Shown piece by piece: positions 18,933-26,306 of a DNA stretch of 64,000 nucleotides. The stretch's first letter is position 1. Every line of letters begins with the position of its first letter. Made by a program: the position numbers and the translations under genes. The notes under the pieces were generated by a model, which was given only the letters and a program-made list of their open reading frames with translations, was not told the DNA's origin and did no database searches. The DNA is from CAVYXZ01 sp963772595 (GTDB lineage: Bacteria > Chloroflexota > Anaerolineae > Aggregatilineales > Phototrophicaceae): the NCBI GenBank assembly GCA_963772595.1, contig CAVYXZ010000007.1, forward strand, positions 496,001 to 560,000, written 5' to 3'.

Positions 18933-19422
18933 TCAATCATGGCGTGATTTCAGATAGGGGATCAAGCCGCCTGCCGCAACGATGTGCTGCACCGGATTCG
19001 GGCAGCGGCGGGAAGTTGAAGCGCTGACCTGCCGCCGCAATCGTGCTGTGGTCGAGATCCAGGTCGATGGTATCGCCGGTCCGCAGCAGCGGCAGAAGCT
19101 CAGCGCACTGGATGACCAGCAGGCCGCTGTTGATGGCGTTGCGGTAGTAGATGCGCGCAAAGGACGCGGCGATCACGGCTTTCACGCCGGATGCGACCAG
19201 GCAGGTCACGGCCTGCTCACGGCTGCTGCCGTTGCCCCAGTTGCGCCCGGCCACAATCACGTCGCCCGGCTGTACCGCCCCGGCAAAGGTCGGATCCAGG
19301 TCTTCCAGCGCGTGGCGCGCCAGTTCCGCCGGGTCGTGGCTGATGGTGTAGGTATATTTGCCGGGAAAAATCACGTCGGTATTGACGCTGTCGCCGTAAA
19401 CCCAAACTCTGTGTTCCATCAT
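18933..19422 (-). CDS. leuD: Homoaconitase/3-isopropylmalate dehydratase small subunit (LysU/LeuD type), one frameshift
   Basis: About 162 residues, the usual length of the swivelling small subunit. GDSVNTDVIFPGKYTY and AGRNWGNGSSREQAV are the substrate-loop signatures. After FNFPPLP the frame turns to junk unless one base near 18999 is removed. The alternative frame then gives NPVQHIVAAGGLIPYLKSRHD and stops at 18933, the expected ending. It pairs with the large subunit upstream to hydrate and dehydrate a 2-hydroxy tricarboxylate. Because the operon begins with homocitrate synthase under a lysine-codon leader, homoaconitate is the likelier substrate. 3-Isopropylmalate remains possible. Confidence 0.8.
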
Positions 19423-19454
19423 GCTCCCTCAATTCAAAGTCAAGATCAAAAGCT

Positions 19455-19580
19455 TTAACGCAAAGACGCTAAGAGCGCAAAGGATCGCAAAGAAAAACCA
19501 ATTCATAAGTCTTGCCTGCGCGCTCTAATTGCTGATCTCGCTTTTGCCCTTCTTCGCGTCTTTGCGCCTTTGCGTTGAAT
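19455..19580. repeat. Imperfect inverted repeat between leuC and leuD
   Basis: The 161-base gap between the two dehydratase subunits holds an inverted repeat built of GCAAAG units. The left arm (19455-19494) reads TTAACGCAAAGACGC and on through AGCGCAAAGG. The right arm (about 19546-19580), read on the opposite strand, gives CAACGCAAAGGCGCAAAGAC. The central 50 bases are unique. It looks like a small non-autonomous or REP-type element and could fold in the operon mRNA. Confidence 0.5.
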
Positions 19581-19583
19581 CTT

Positions 19584-20874
19584 TTACAGCGCTGCCGGGT
19601 CGGTGATGACGCCGGTCAGGGCGCTGGCCGCCACCACCGCTGGATTCGCCAGATAGATGTCTGCGTCGCGCTCGCCCATGCGCCCGCGGAAGTTGCGGCT
19701 GGCACTGCTGATGCAGACCTCACCGGGGGCCAGCACGCCCATGTGATTGCCCATACAGGGGCCGCAGCCCGGCGTGCCGATGCTCGCGCCAGCGGCGACC
19801 AGATCGCTGATATAGCCCGCTGCCAGCGCATCCTCCAGCACCCGTGACGAAGCCGGGATGACCAGCAGCCGCGTCTTCAGATGCCGCCCGCGCAGCAAAT
19901 CCGCCGCCGCCGCGATGTCTTCCAGACGACCATTGGTGCAGGTGCCGATGAAGCCAACGTCGATCCGTGTCCCGGCCAGGGCGCTGACCGGAGCGGTGTT
20001 ATCGACCGTGTGAGGCCGCGCGACGACCGGTTCGATCTGGTCCAGGTCAATCGTGTAGCTTTCGACATAGACCGCGTCTGCATCCGGGTAGAGGGCCTGC
20101 TGGCGAAAATAGGCCAGGCGCTCCTGCCAGGTCTGCGGGCGATTGCGGCGCAGATTCGTCTCAATCCAGGCCCAGGTCGTCTCATCTGGGGCCATGTAGG
20201 CGTTTTTCGCGCCCATTTCGGCCATCATGTTCGGCAGCACAGGGCGCATATCCGGCGAGAGCGTCGCAATCGCCCGGCCCGTCGAATTCGACCGAGCGAT
20301 AATTGGCCCCCTCCGCGCTCAACTGGCCGATGAGATGCAGCGCCACGTCCTTGCTCATCACGCCCGGTCGCAGGCGTCCCGTGAGGGTCACGCGCAGAGT
20401 CTCCGGCACGCGCAGCCACAGCGAGCCGGTCGCCCACAGCGCCGCCACTTCCGTCCGCCCGATGCCCGCGCCGAAGGCCCCCAGCCAGCCGCAGTGCGTG
20501 CTGTGACTATCGGAGCCGAGCAGAATCATCCCCGGCCCGACGATGCCCTCTTCCGTATGCACCTGATGGCAGATGCCGCGTCCCTGTTCGAAAAAGTTGG
20601 TGATACCCTGCTCAGCGACGAAACGGCGCACCGTCGCGTGATTCTGCGCGTGGACCGGCGTCGGCGGCGGCACGGCATGGTCCAGCGTGATCGCCAGCCG
20701 CTCCGGGTATTTCACCTTCTTGTGCGGCAGTTCGGCAAAGATCTTGCTGATGGCCGCCGTGTTGTCGTGGCTCAGCACCACATCCGGCGAGATGTCCAGC
20801 ACCTCGCCCGGCTGCACGGAGTCGCGCCCGGCATTGCGCGCCAGGATTTTCTCGGCAAAGGTCGCGCCGCTCAT
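19584..20874 (-). CDS. leuC: Homoaconitase/3-isopropylmalate dehydratase large subunit (LysT/LeuC type), one frameshift
   Basis: About 430 residues of the aconitase superfamily, short archaeal/Thermus-like type. Features in order: DHAVPPPTPVHAQNH, GSDSHSTHCGWLGAFGAGIG, then after the shift GFIGTCTNGRLEDI and TPGCGPCMGNHMG, which supply the three Cys ligands of the 4Fe-4S cluster, and SSASRNFRGRMG. One extra base at about 20271 breaks the frame: FDGPG must join IATLSPDMRPVLPNMMAEMG. Its ATG overlaps the TGA of homocitrate synthase (ATGA), so the two are translationally coupled. Context favours homoaconitase in lysine synthesis over leucine synthesis. Confidence 0.82.
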
Positions 20875-22010
20875 TGTGCCAGAGTCTCCGCCATGCGTGC
20901 CCGCAGCAGCGCGTCCACGTCGTCCATCGTGATCCGCTGCTGGTCAGCCATCGCTTTGATCTCGCGGGTCGCATCGCGCAGGGCTGCCTCGCTGAGGTTC
21001 AGGCCCAGGCCTGCTGCCCGGTCACGGACGGCGTTCCAACCGACCAGCCGGTGTGCCAGGTCGATATTGCGGACCAGGCCGAAATCCAGCGGGTTGATCG
21101 CCTCGTAGCTCGTCGGATTTTGCAGCACGGCGTTGGTATGCACCCCGGCTTTGTGATGGAAAGCGGTCCGGCCCGTAATGGGTGTGTTGAAGGGCACGTC
21201 GATGCCCACTTTGCCCGCGACCAGCGTCTCGATCTCGCGCAGCATGGGCAGGTTATACTTGCGCACCAGTTCAGGATTGATCGTATACAGCCGGGCGATC
21301 AGGCTGCCCAGCGGTGTGATGCCGTTGCGCTCGCCGATGCCCAGCACGGTCGTGTCGATGTGAGTCGCCCCGGCCTGAAGCGCGCAGAGGGCATTGGCGA
21401 CCGCGCAGCCGCTGTCGTTGTGGCCGTGAAACTCAATGTCACAGTCCACCGCCCGCCGCAGCATGGTAATCAACTGGTGCGTGCCCATCGGCTCGGCCAC
21501 ACCGACCGTATCGGCCACGCCCACCCGGTCCACACCTTCCAAATCCATCGCCCGGTAGACCGTGAACACATCGGCCAGGTTGCTGCGGAAGGTGTCTTCC
21601 GTGCTGAAACGTGTCTTGATCCCCTGCGCTTTGAGGTAAGTCACGATCTCGCGGCTGACTTCGACGATCTCCTGCAAGCTGCGCCCGTGACTGTACTGGC
21701 GCATGTAGGGCGAGGTGCCGATGTAAATATCGACGCCATCGACGCCGCAGTCCACCGCCAGCTTCGCTTCATCCAGTTTGGCGCGGATGTGCGTCAGCAG
21801 TTGGAAGCGGCGCGGCATCTTGGCTATGGCCCGCAAATCCGCCTCGCTGCTGGGGCTGGCAATCGGCGTGGTGAGTTCCATGTACTCCACGCCAAAGGCA
21901 TCCAGCGCCGCCGCGATCTCCAGCTTATCCGCCGGGGTAAAATGCGCGCCTTCGAACTGCTCGCCCTCGCGCAAAGTCGATTCGATAATGTGAAACGCAC
22001 CGATTTCCAT
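20871..22010 (-). CDS. hcs: Homocitrate synthase (Thermus-type, alpha-aminoadipate lysine pathway)
   Basis: About 379 residues, a TIM-barrel acyltransferase that condenses 2-oxoglutarate with acetyl-CoA. FHIIESTLREGEQFEGAHF carries the catalytic Arg/Glu pair. RFSTEDTFRS, EFHGHNDSGCAVANA (metal-binding HxH) and GIGERNGITPLGSLIARLY match homocitrate synthases of the Thermus/archaeal lysine route rather than 2-isopropylmalate synthase, and the length is too short for the latter's regulatory domain. I chose the start at 22010 because GAGGG precedes it. It is the first gene of the operon and sits behind a leader peptide and terminator. Confidence 0.85.
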   Translation of the reverse strand: MEIGAFHIIESTLREGEQFEGAHFTPADKLEIAAALDAFGVEYMELTTPIASPSSEADLRAIAKMPRRFQLLTHIRAKLDEAKLAVDCGVDGVDIYIGTSPYMRQYSHGRSLQEIVEVSREIVTYLKAQGIKTRFSTEDTFRSNLADVFTVYRAMDLEGVDRVGVADTVGVAEPMGTHQLITMLRRAVDCDIEFHGHNDSGCAVANALCALQAGATHIDTTVLGIGERNGITPLGSLIARLYTINPELVRKYNLPMLREIETLVAGKVGIDVPFNTPITGRTAFHHKAGVHTNAVLQNPTSYEAINPLDFGLVRNIDLAHRLVGWNAVRDRAAGLGLNLSEAALRDATREIKAMADQQRITMDDVDALLRARMAETLAQ

Positions 22011-22035
22011 GCAGCCCTCAGCTTTCCAATTTGGC

Positions 22036-22067
22036 AAAAAAAAACCTGCTCCGGCAGTCCGGGCAGG
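22036..22067 (-). terminator. Rho-independent attenuator terminator before hcs
   Basis: On the minus strand CCTGC-CCGG (22067-22059), loop ACTG, then CCGG-A-GCAGG (22054-22045) form a nine-base-pair GC stem with one bulged A, followed by nine T (22044-22036). It lies between the lysine-rich leader peptide and the hcs start. A competing pairing is visible: GCTTGC just downstream of the leader stop can pair with GTAAGC, which overlaps the base of the terminator. GGCAAG inside the leader reading frame can pair with CTTGCC. Confidence 0.75.
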
Positions 22068-22103
22068 CTTACGTTTTCAGGCAAGCAAGCGAAAGTACCC
22101 AGA

Positions 22104-22154
22104 CTAGGAGTCAGGTGGGGTCTTCTTCGCCTTCTTGCCGAAACTATCGTTCAT
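22104..22154 (-). CDS. Lysine-codon leader peptide (attenuator)
   Basis: A 16-codon reading frame, MNDSFGKKAKKTPPDS then TAG, with four lysine codons in five (AAG AAG GCG AAG AAG). It starts 144 bases before hcs and ends 36 bases before the terminator stem. The spacing and the alternative pairings fit translation-coupled attenuation: when charged lysyl-tRNA is scarce, a ribosome stalled at the AAG codons would cover GGCAAG, free the antiterminator, and allow transcription of hcs and the dehydratase genes. Leader-peptide attenuation of the lysine cluster is established in Thermus. Here it is inferred from sequence. The ribosome-binding site (GTGGAT) is weak. Confidence 0.7.
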   Translation of the reverse strand: MNDSFGKKAKKTPPDS

Positions 22155-22343
22155 GATTTATCCACTTATCCGTGCAAGAGATAGCATACTCGAAAATGTG
22201 TAAAAAGCACAATGGCGAATCTCACAAAGATTTTTGTGCAGTTTGCAGTGTCGCCTGCCCCCTAATCTCTGGGGGAGCAGCACGGCGGGGCAGTATTAGA
22301 CTTATAATTAGATTAGCCTAAATAATGATTTGGGGAACTTACA

Positions 22344-23066
22344 ATGACTGCTCAAACGTCATCTCAGCAAATGCCAAAATCCGCGAACTGGACTAAATTC
22401 GCGGTCAGGATGCTCTTACTGGCGCTCCTGTTCCCGGTGCTGTTGTTTCTTTCCGCCGGACGGCTGGACTGGCCGATGGGCTGGGTCTACGTCGTCCTGG
22501 TCGTCAGCATCACGACGCTTAGCCGCTACCTGATGATTCGCCGCAATCCTGCCCTGCTGGAAGAACGGACTACTGCATTAAGCCGCGACGATACGAAGCG
22601 TTGGGACAAGATTCTGGCCCCCATCATCGCGGTGATTGTTCCCCTGGGGCAGATCATCGTCGCCGGGTTGGATTACCGCTACGATTGGTCGCCCGCCTTT
22701 GCCGGGTGGGTCGAATGGGCAGGGATCGCGCTGATGATCGCCGGCTATGTGTTCGCGTCCTGGCCGATGCTCATCAACCCTTACTTCTCCAGCACGGTGC
22801 GTATTCAGCAGGAGCGGGGCCAGCAGGTCGTCACGAACGGACCTTACCGCATGGTGCGCCATCCCAGTTATCTTGGACTGCTGATCGGCACAGCAGGCGT
22901 CTCGCTGGTACTCAGTTCGCTGTGGTCTTTGATCCTGGTGGCCGTGATGCTGGTCGCGGTCGTGATTCGGACGGCGCTGGAAGATGCCACCTTGCAGCGC
23001 GAACTGCCCGGCTATCGTGACTATGCCCAGAAAACCCGCTTCCGGCTCTTCCCTGGCCTGTGGTAG
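22344..23066 (+). CDS. Isoprenylcysteine carboxyl methyltransferase (ICMT)-like membrane methyltransferase
   Basis: A 240-residue membrane protein with about five helices. The C-terminal signature GPYRMVRHPSYLGLLIG, then LEDATLQRELPGYRDYAQKTRFRLFPG, is the cofactor-binding region of the ICMT/PEMT-like superfamily, which methylates carboxyl, amine or similar groups from S-adenosylmethionine at the membrane. The substrate in bacteria without prenylated proteins is unknown. It is divergent from the hcs leader. A TATAAT at 22303-22308, 36 bases upstream, may be its -10 box. Confidence 0.85.
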   Translation: MTAQTSSQQMPKSANWTKFAVRMLLLALLFPVLLFLSAGRLDWPMGWVYVVLVVSITTLSRYLMIRRNPALLEERTTALSRDDTKRWDKILAPIIAVIVPLGQIIVAGLDYRYDWSPAFAGWVEWAGIALMIAGYVFASWPMLINPYFSSTVRIQQERGQQVVTNGPYRMVRHPSYLGLLIGTAGVSLVLSSLWSLILVAVMLVAVVIRTALEDATLQRELPGYRDYAQKTRFRLFPGLW

Positions 23067-23135
23067 GCTGTAAGGACGAAGATAGTTCAATCTGCGACAC
23101 TACAGTCCTATCGTCGTGTCGAAAGGAAAGCCAGC

Positions 23136-25058
23136 TTGAAGATATTCGTTCCGGGCCGCATCTGCCTCTTTGGCGAGCATTCCGATTGGGCCGGAGGCTA
23201 CCGCCGCATCAACAACGAGATCGAAAAAGGCCACGCCCTGATCGTCGGTACCAACCAGGGAATCTATGCCGAGGTCTCGCCGCATCCTGACTCGCTGGTG
23301 CTGACTTCAACCTCGCCCAATGGCGAGCGTCACGGTCCCTACACGATCCCGATGGAACCGGCGGCCCTGCTGGAAGAAGCGCAGCGCGGCGGCTTCTGGA
23401 GCTATACCGCCGGGGTCGCCTATCAGGTGCTGACGCATTATCACGTGCGCGGGCTGGTGATCGACAACTACAAGACGGACCTGCCGGTCAAGAAGGGACT
23501 GTCGTCCAGCGCAGCCATCTGCGTGCTGACGGCGCGCGCTTTCAACCGTATTTATGACCTCAAGATGACCGTGCGCGGCGAGATGGAGATGGCCTACCAG
23601 GGCGAGATCGTGACACCCTCGCGCTGTGGCCGCCTGGACCAGGGCTGCGCTTTTGGCGACCGTCCGGTGTTGATGACCTTCGATGGCGACCGGCTGGACA
23701 CCGAGGAGCTGCGCGTCGCCGGGGACCTGTACATGGTGATCGTGGACCTGCACGCGCAGAAGGACACGCTTAAAATTCTGGCACAGTTGAATCGGGCCTA
23801 TCCTTTTGCCGATACCGACATTGAGCGCGGCGTCCAGCAGCTTCTCGGCCCGATCAACCAGGAAGTCGTCAGCGCTGCGATGGAAGCGCTCCAGGCCGCC
23901 GACGCCGAACGGATCGGCCAGTTGATGAACGAGGGCCAGGCCAATTTCGACCGGCTGGCCGCGCCCGCCTGCCCGGAAGAACTCAACGCCCCGGTGCTGC
24001 ATCAGGTGCTGAATTACGCGCCGCTTAAGCCGCACATCTGGGGCGGCAAGGGGGTCGGCTCACAGGGGGACGGTACGGCGCAGTTCATCGCCCGCAGCGA
24101 GGCTGACCAGCAGGCCATCATCGACCTGATTGAGCAGGACCTGGGCATGTCCGCCCTGAAGCTGACCATCAAGGCCGGGTCGCGCGTGCAAAAAGCGCTG
24201 ATTCCGGCGGCGGGCTTCGGAATGCGGCTGTTCCCGGCCTCTAAAGCCACCAAGAAAGAATTGTTCCCGGTGATCGACCGCGACGGCATCGCCAAACCAG
24301 CCATTTTGCTGAGCGTCGAGGAGGCGATCAACGCCGGGATGGACGAGGTCTACATCATCGTGCAGCAGGAAGACATCGAAGCCTTCCGCAGCTTCTTCAA
24401 CGTGCAGGTCTCGATTGAAAACTTCAACAAGCTGCCGCCGCAGTTCCAGGAGTATTCGCTCAGGCTGCTGGACATGGGCCGCCGGGTGCGCTTTCTGGTG
24501 CAGGACCGGCAGGAGGGCCTGGGCCATGCGATCTACAGCGCGCGCGAGGCGATTGGCAGCGAGCCGTTTCTGCTCATGCTGGGCGATCACATCTACCGCG
24601 CTAACGGCGAAGTCAGCTGTGCGCAGCAGTTGATCGACGTGTACAACCAGCACGGCGTCAGCACGCTCGGCCTGCGGCGCACGCCCGCCGATCAGATCGC
24701 CAATTTCGGCACCGTCACCGGGCGCTGGCTGGAGCCGGATCAGCTGCTGCACATCACCGAATTCGCCGAGAAACCGGCACTCGACTACGCGCGGACCAAT
24801 CTCCAGGTGCCCGGCCTGGCCGACGACGAATACCTGACCGTCTTCGGCCAGTACATCATCACGCCGGAGATTTTCAACTACCTCGAAGAGCAGATCGACA
24901 ATAACGTGCGCCAGCAGGGCGAATTTCAACTGACCCCCGCGCTGGATCAACTGCGGCAGGAACAGGGAGCCATCGGCCTGATGGTGGACGGCCAGCGCTT
25001 TGATCTGGGTCTGCCGGAACATTACCTGGAAACCTTGAGCAATTTCTGGCAAAGTTAA
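23136..25058 (+). CDS. Bifunctional GHMP sugar kinase / UTP-sugar-1-phosphate uridylyltransferase-like fusion
   Basis: A 640-residue two-domain protein. Residues 1-350 are a galactokinase/glucuronokinase-like GHMP kinase: RICLFGEHSDWAGGYR, the phosphate loop LPVKKGLSSSAAICV, and a glycine-rich end with GGKGVGSQGDGTAQF. Residues 355-640 are a GalU-type nucleotidyltransferase: KALIPAAGFGMRLFPASKAT, KELFPVIDRDGIAKPAI, and LMLGDHIY with the metal-binding Asp. Together they would turn a free sugar into sugar-1-phosphate and then an NDP-sugar, a salvage route like the plant kinase/pyrophosphorylase pair. The start is TTG with AAAGGAAAG upstream. Sugar and nucleotide are not fixed by sequence. Confidence 0.83.
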   Translation: MKIFVPGRICLFGEHSDWAGGYRRINNEIEKGHALIVGTNQGIYAEVSPHPDSLVLTSTSPNGERHGPYTIPMEPAALLEEAQRGGFWSYTAGVAYQVLTHYHVRGLVIDNYKTDLPVKKGLSSSAAICVLTARAFNRIYDLKMTVRGEMEMAYQGEIVTPSRCGRLDQGCAFGDRPVLMTFDGDRLDTEELRVAGDLYMVIVDLHAQKDTLKILAQLNRAYPFADTDIERGVQQLLGPINQEVVSAAMEALQAADAERIGQLMNEGQANFDRLAAPACPEELNAPVLHQVLNYAPLKPHIWGGKGVGSQGDGTAQFIARSEADQQAIIDLIEQDLGMSALKLTIKAGSRVQKALIPAAGFGMRLFPASKATKKELFPVIDRDGIAKPAILLSVEEAINAGMDEVYIIVQQEDIEAFRSFFNVQVSIENFNKLPPQFQEYSLRLLDMGRRVRFLVQDRQEGLGHAIYSAREAIGSEPFLLMLGDHIYRANGEVSCAQQLIDVYNQHGVSTLGLRRTPADQIANFGTVTGRWLEPDQLLHITEFAEKPALDYARTNLQVPGLADDEYLTVFGQYIITPEIFNYLEEQIDNNVRQQGEFQLTPALDQLRQEQGAIGLMVDGQRFDLGLPEHYLETLSNFWQS

Positions 25059-25147
25059 GCAGCGTCATCAATCAGCGGGCGAGGTGCGGTGCGCCTCATC
25101 TTCGCCTGCCTGTCCTCACTTATTCATACCAACAGGAGATTCCTAAA

Positions 25148-26203
25148 ATGACACTTAAAGTAGGGGTGATTGGCCTGGGCTACACGGGCCGCGTCCACGT
25201 GCCGGGCTGGAACGCCTCGCCCAATGCCGAGGTCGTCGCGGGCGGCGATCTCAGCGAAGCGGCGCTGGCGGCCTGGGGGGAGGCCAACGGGGTCAGCCGC
25301 CTGACGACCAACGTCGATGATTTAATCCATGCGGACGACATCGACATCATCGACGTCTGCGTGCCCAATAATTACCATGCACCGCTGGTCATCGCCGCGC
25401 TGAAGGCGGGCAAGCACGTGATGTGCGAGAAACCGCTGGCCCCCAAGCCTCAGGAAATCCGCGACATGATCGCCGCCCGTGACGAATCCGGCAAAACGCT
25501 GATGACCGCCCAGCATATGCGCTTTATGGGCACGTCCAAAGCCCTGAAAGCGGAGATCAACGCTGGGAGCCTGGGCGAGGTTTATCACGCGCGCAGTTGG
25601 ATGCTGCGGCGTGCCACGCTGCCCGGTCGGCCCGGTTTCGTCGTCAAATCGCACAGCGGCGGCGGCGCAACTATCGACATTGGCGTCCACATTCTCGACC
25701 TGACGCTGTGGTTCATGGGGCACCCGAAGCCGGTCTCCGTCTCCGGCGTGGCGCGCACTGAACTGGCAAAGCAGCCAGGGGCCTTCAGTATCTGGGGCGA
25801 TGGCAGTATCCCCGCTGAAATGGACGTGGAGGAATTTGCCGCTGCGCTGGTCCGCTTCGAGAATGGGGCGACCCTCATGCTGGAGGTGAGCTGGATGCTG
25901 CACCAGGCGAGTGTCGGCGAAGACCGGCAGATCTGGCTCTACGGCAAGCAGGGCGGCAGTCACTGGCCCAACTGCGAGATTTACAGCGCCAACGGTGATA
26001 CACGCCAGTTGTATAACCGCGAATTGCAGCTCAAGAAAGACCTGATGGAGCCGCACGCGCAAGAGGCTTATGAATATGCCGAGGCATTGGCTGCCGGTGC
26101 GCCTGCGCTGGTGCCGCCGGAAGAATCGCTCCAGGTAGCGATGATTCTGGATGGTATTTATCGCAGTCAGCAGACCGGGCGCGAGGTCCGCTTCGACGAT
26201 TAG
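25148..26203 (+). CDS. Gfo/Idh/MocA family oxidoreductase
   Basis: A 351-residue sugar dehydrogenase-type protein. GVIGLGYTGRVHVPGW is the dinucleotide-binding turn, CEKPLAPKPQEIRDM the EKP motif, and GGGATIDIGVHILDLTLWFMGHPKPV the D-x-G-x-H substrate segment. ACAGGAG precedes the ATG. It follows the kinase/nucleotidyltransferase fusion by 89 bases in the same direction, so it may act on the same sugar or nucleotide sugar. It is convergent with the ABC exporter genes, with a palindromic repeat in between. Confidence 0.9.
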   Translation: MTLKVGVIGLGYTGRVHVPGWNASPNAEVVAGGDLSEAALAAWGEANGVSRLTTNVDDLIHADDIDIIDVCVPNNYHAPLVIAALKAGKHVMCEKPLAPKPQEIRDMIAARDESGKTLMTAQHMRFMGTSKALKAEINAGSLGEVYHARSWMLRRATLPGRPGFVVKSHSGGGATIDIGVHILDLTLWFMGHPKPVSVSGVARTELAKQPGAFSIWGDGSIPAEMDVEEFAAALVRFENGATLMLEVSWMLHQASVGEDRQIWLYGKQGGSHWPNCEIYSANGDTRQLYNRELQLKKDLMEPHAQEAYEYAEALAAGAPALVPPEESLQVAMILDGIYRSQQTGREVRFDD

Positions 26204-26256
26204 GCATTAGTGGGGACGCAGCACCGCCGTATCCGGGTCTCCATGTAACAAAAAAC

Positions 26257-26277
26257 GGGCACAGCAGTGCTGTGCCC
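26257..26277. repeat. REP-like palindrome, also a likely terminator
   Basis: A perfect 10-bp inverted repeat (GGGCACAGCA, one G, TGCTGTGCCC) flanked by A-rich and T-rich runs, between two convergent genes. On the minus strand it is followed by GTTTTTTG, so it can terminate transcription of the ABC gene. Near-copies lie at 49076-49100 and 56067-56090. Confidence 0.6.
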
Positions 26278-26306
26278 CTACAAAAAACTGTCATGTGATG
26301 CCGGGC

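Noticed and set aside
22036..22154. Lysine riboswitch or T-box upstream of homocitrate synthase
   Set aside because: The leader is only about 150 bases and shows no T-box sequence or five-helix lysine aptamer. The Lys-codon peptide and terminator explain it better.
20874..22184. A 436-codon plus-strand open frame opposite homocitrate synthase and its leader
   Set aside because: Antisense shadow of a strongly conserved enzyme. The composition is unlike real proteins in the window.
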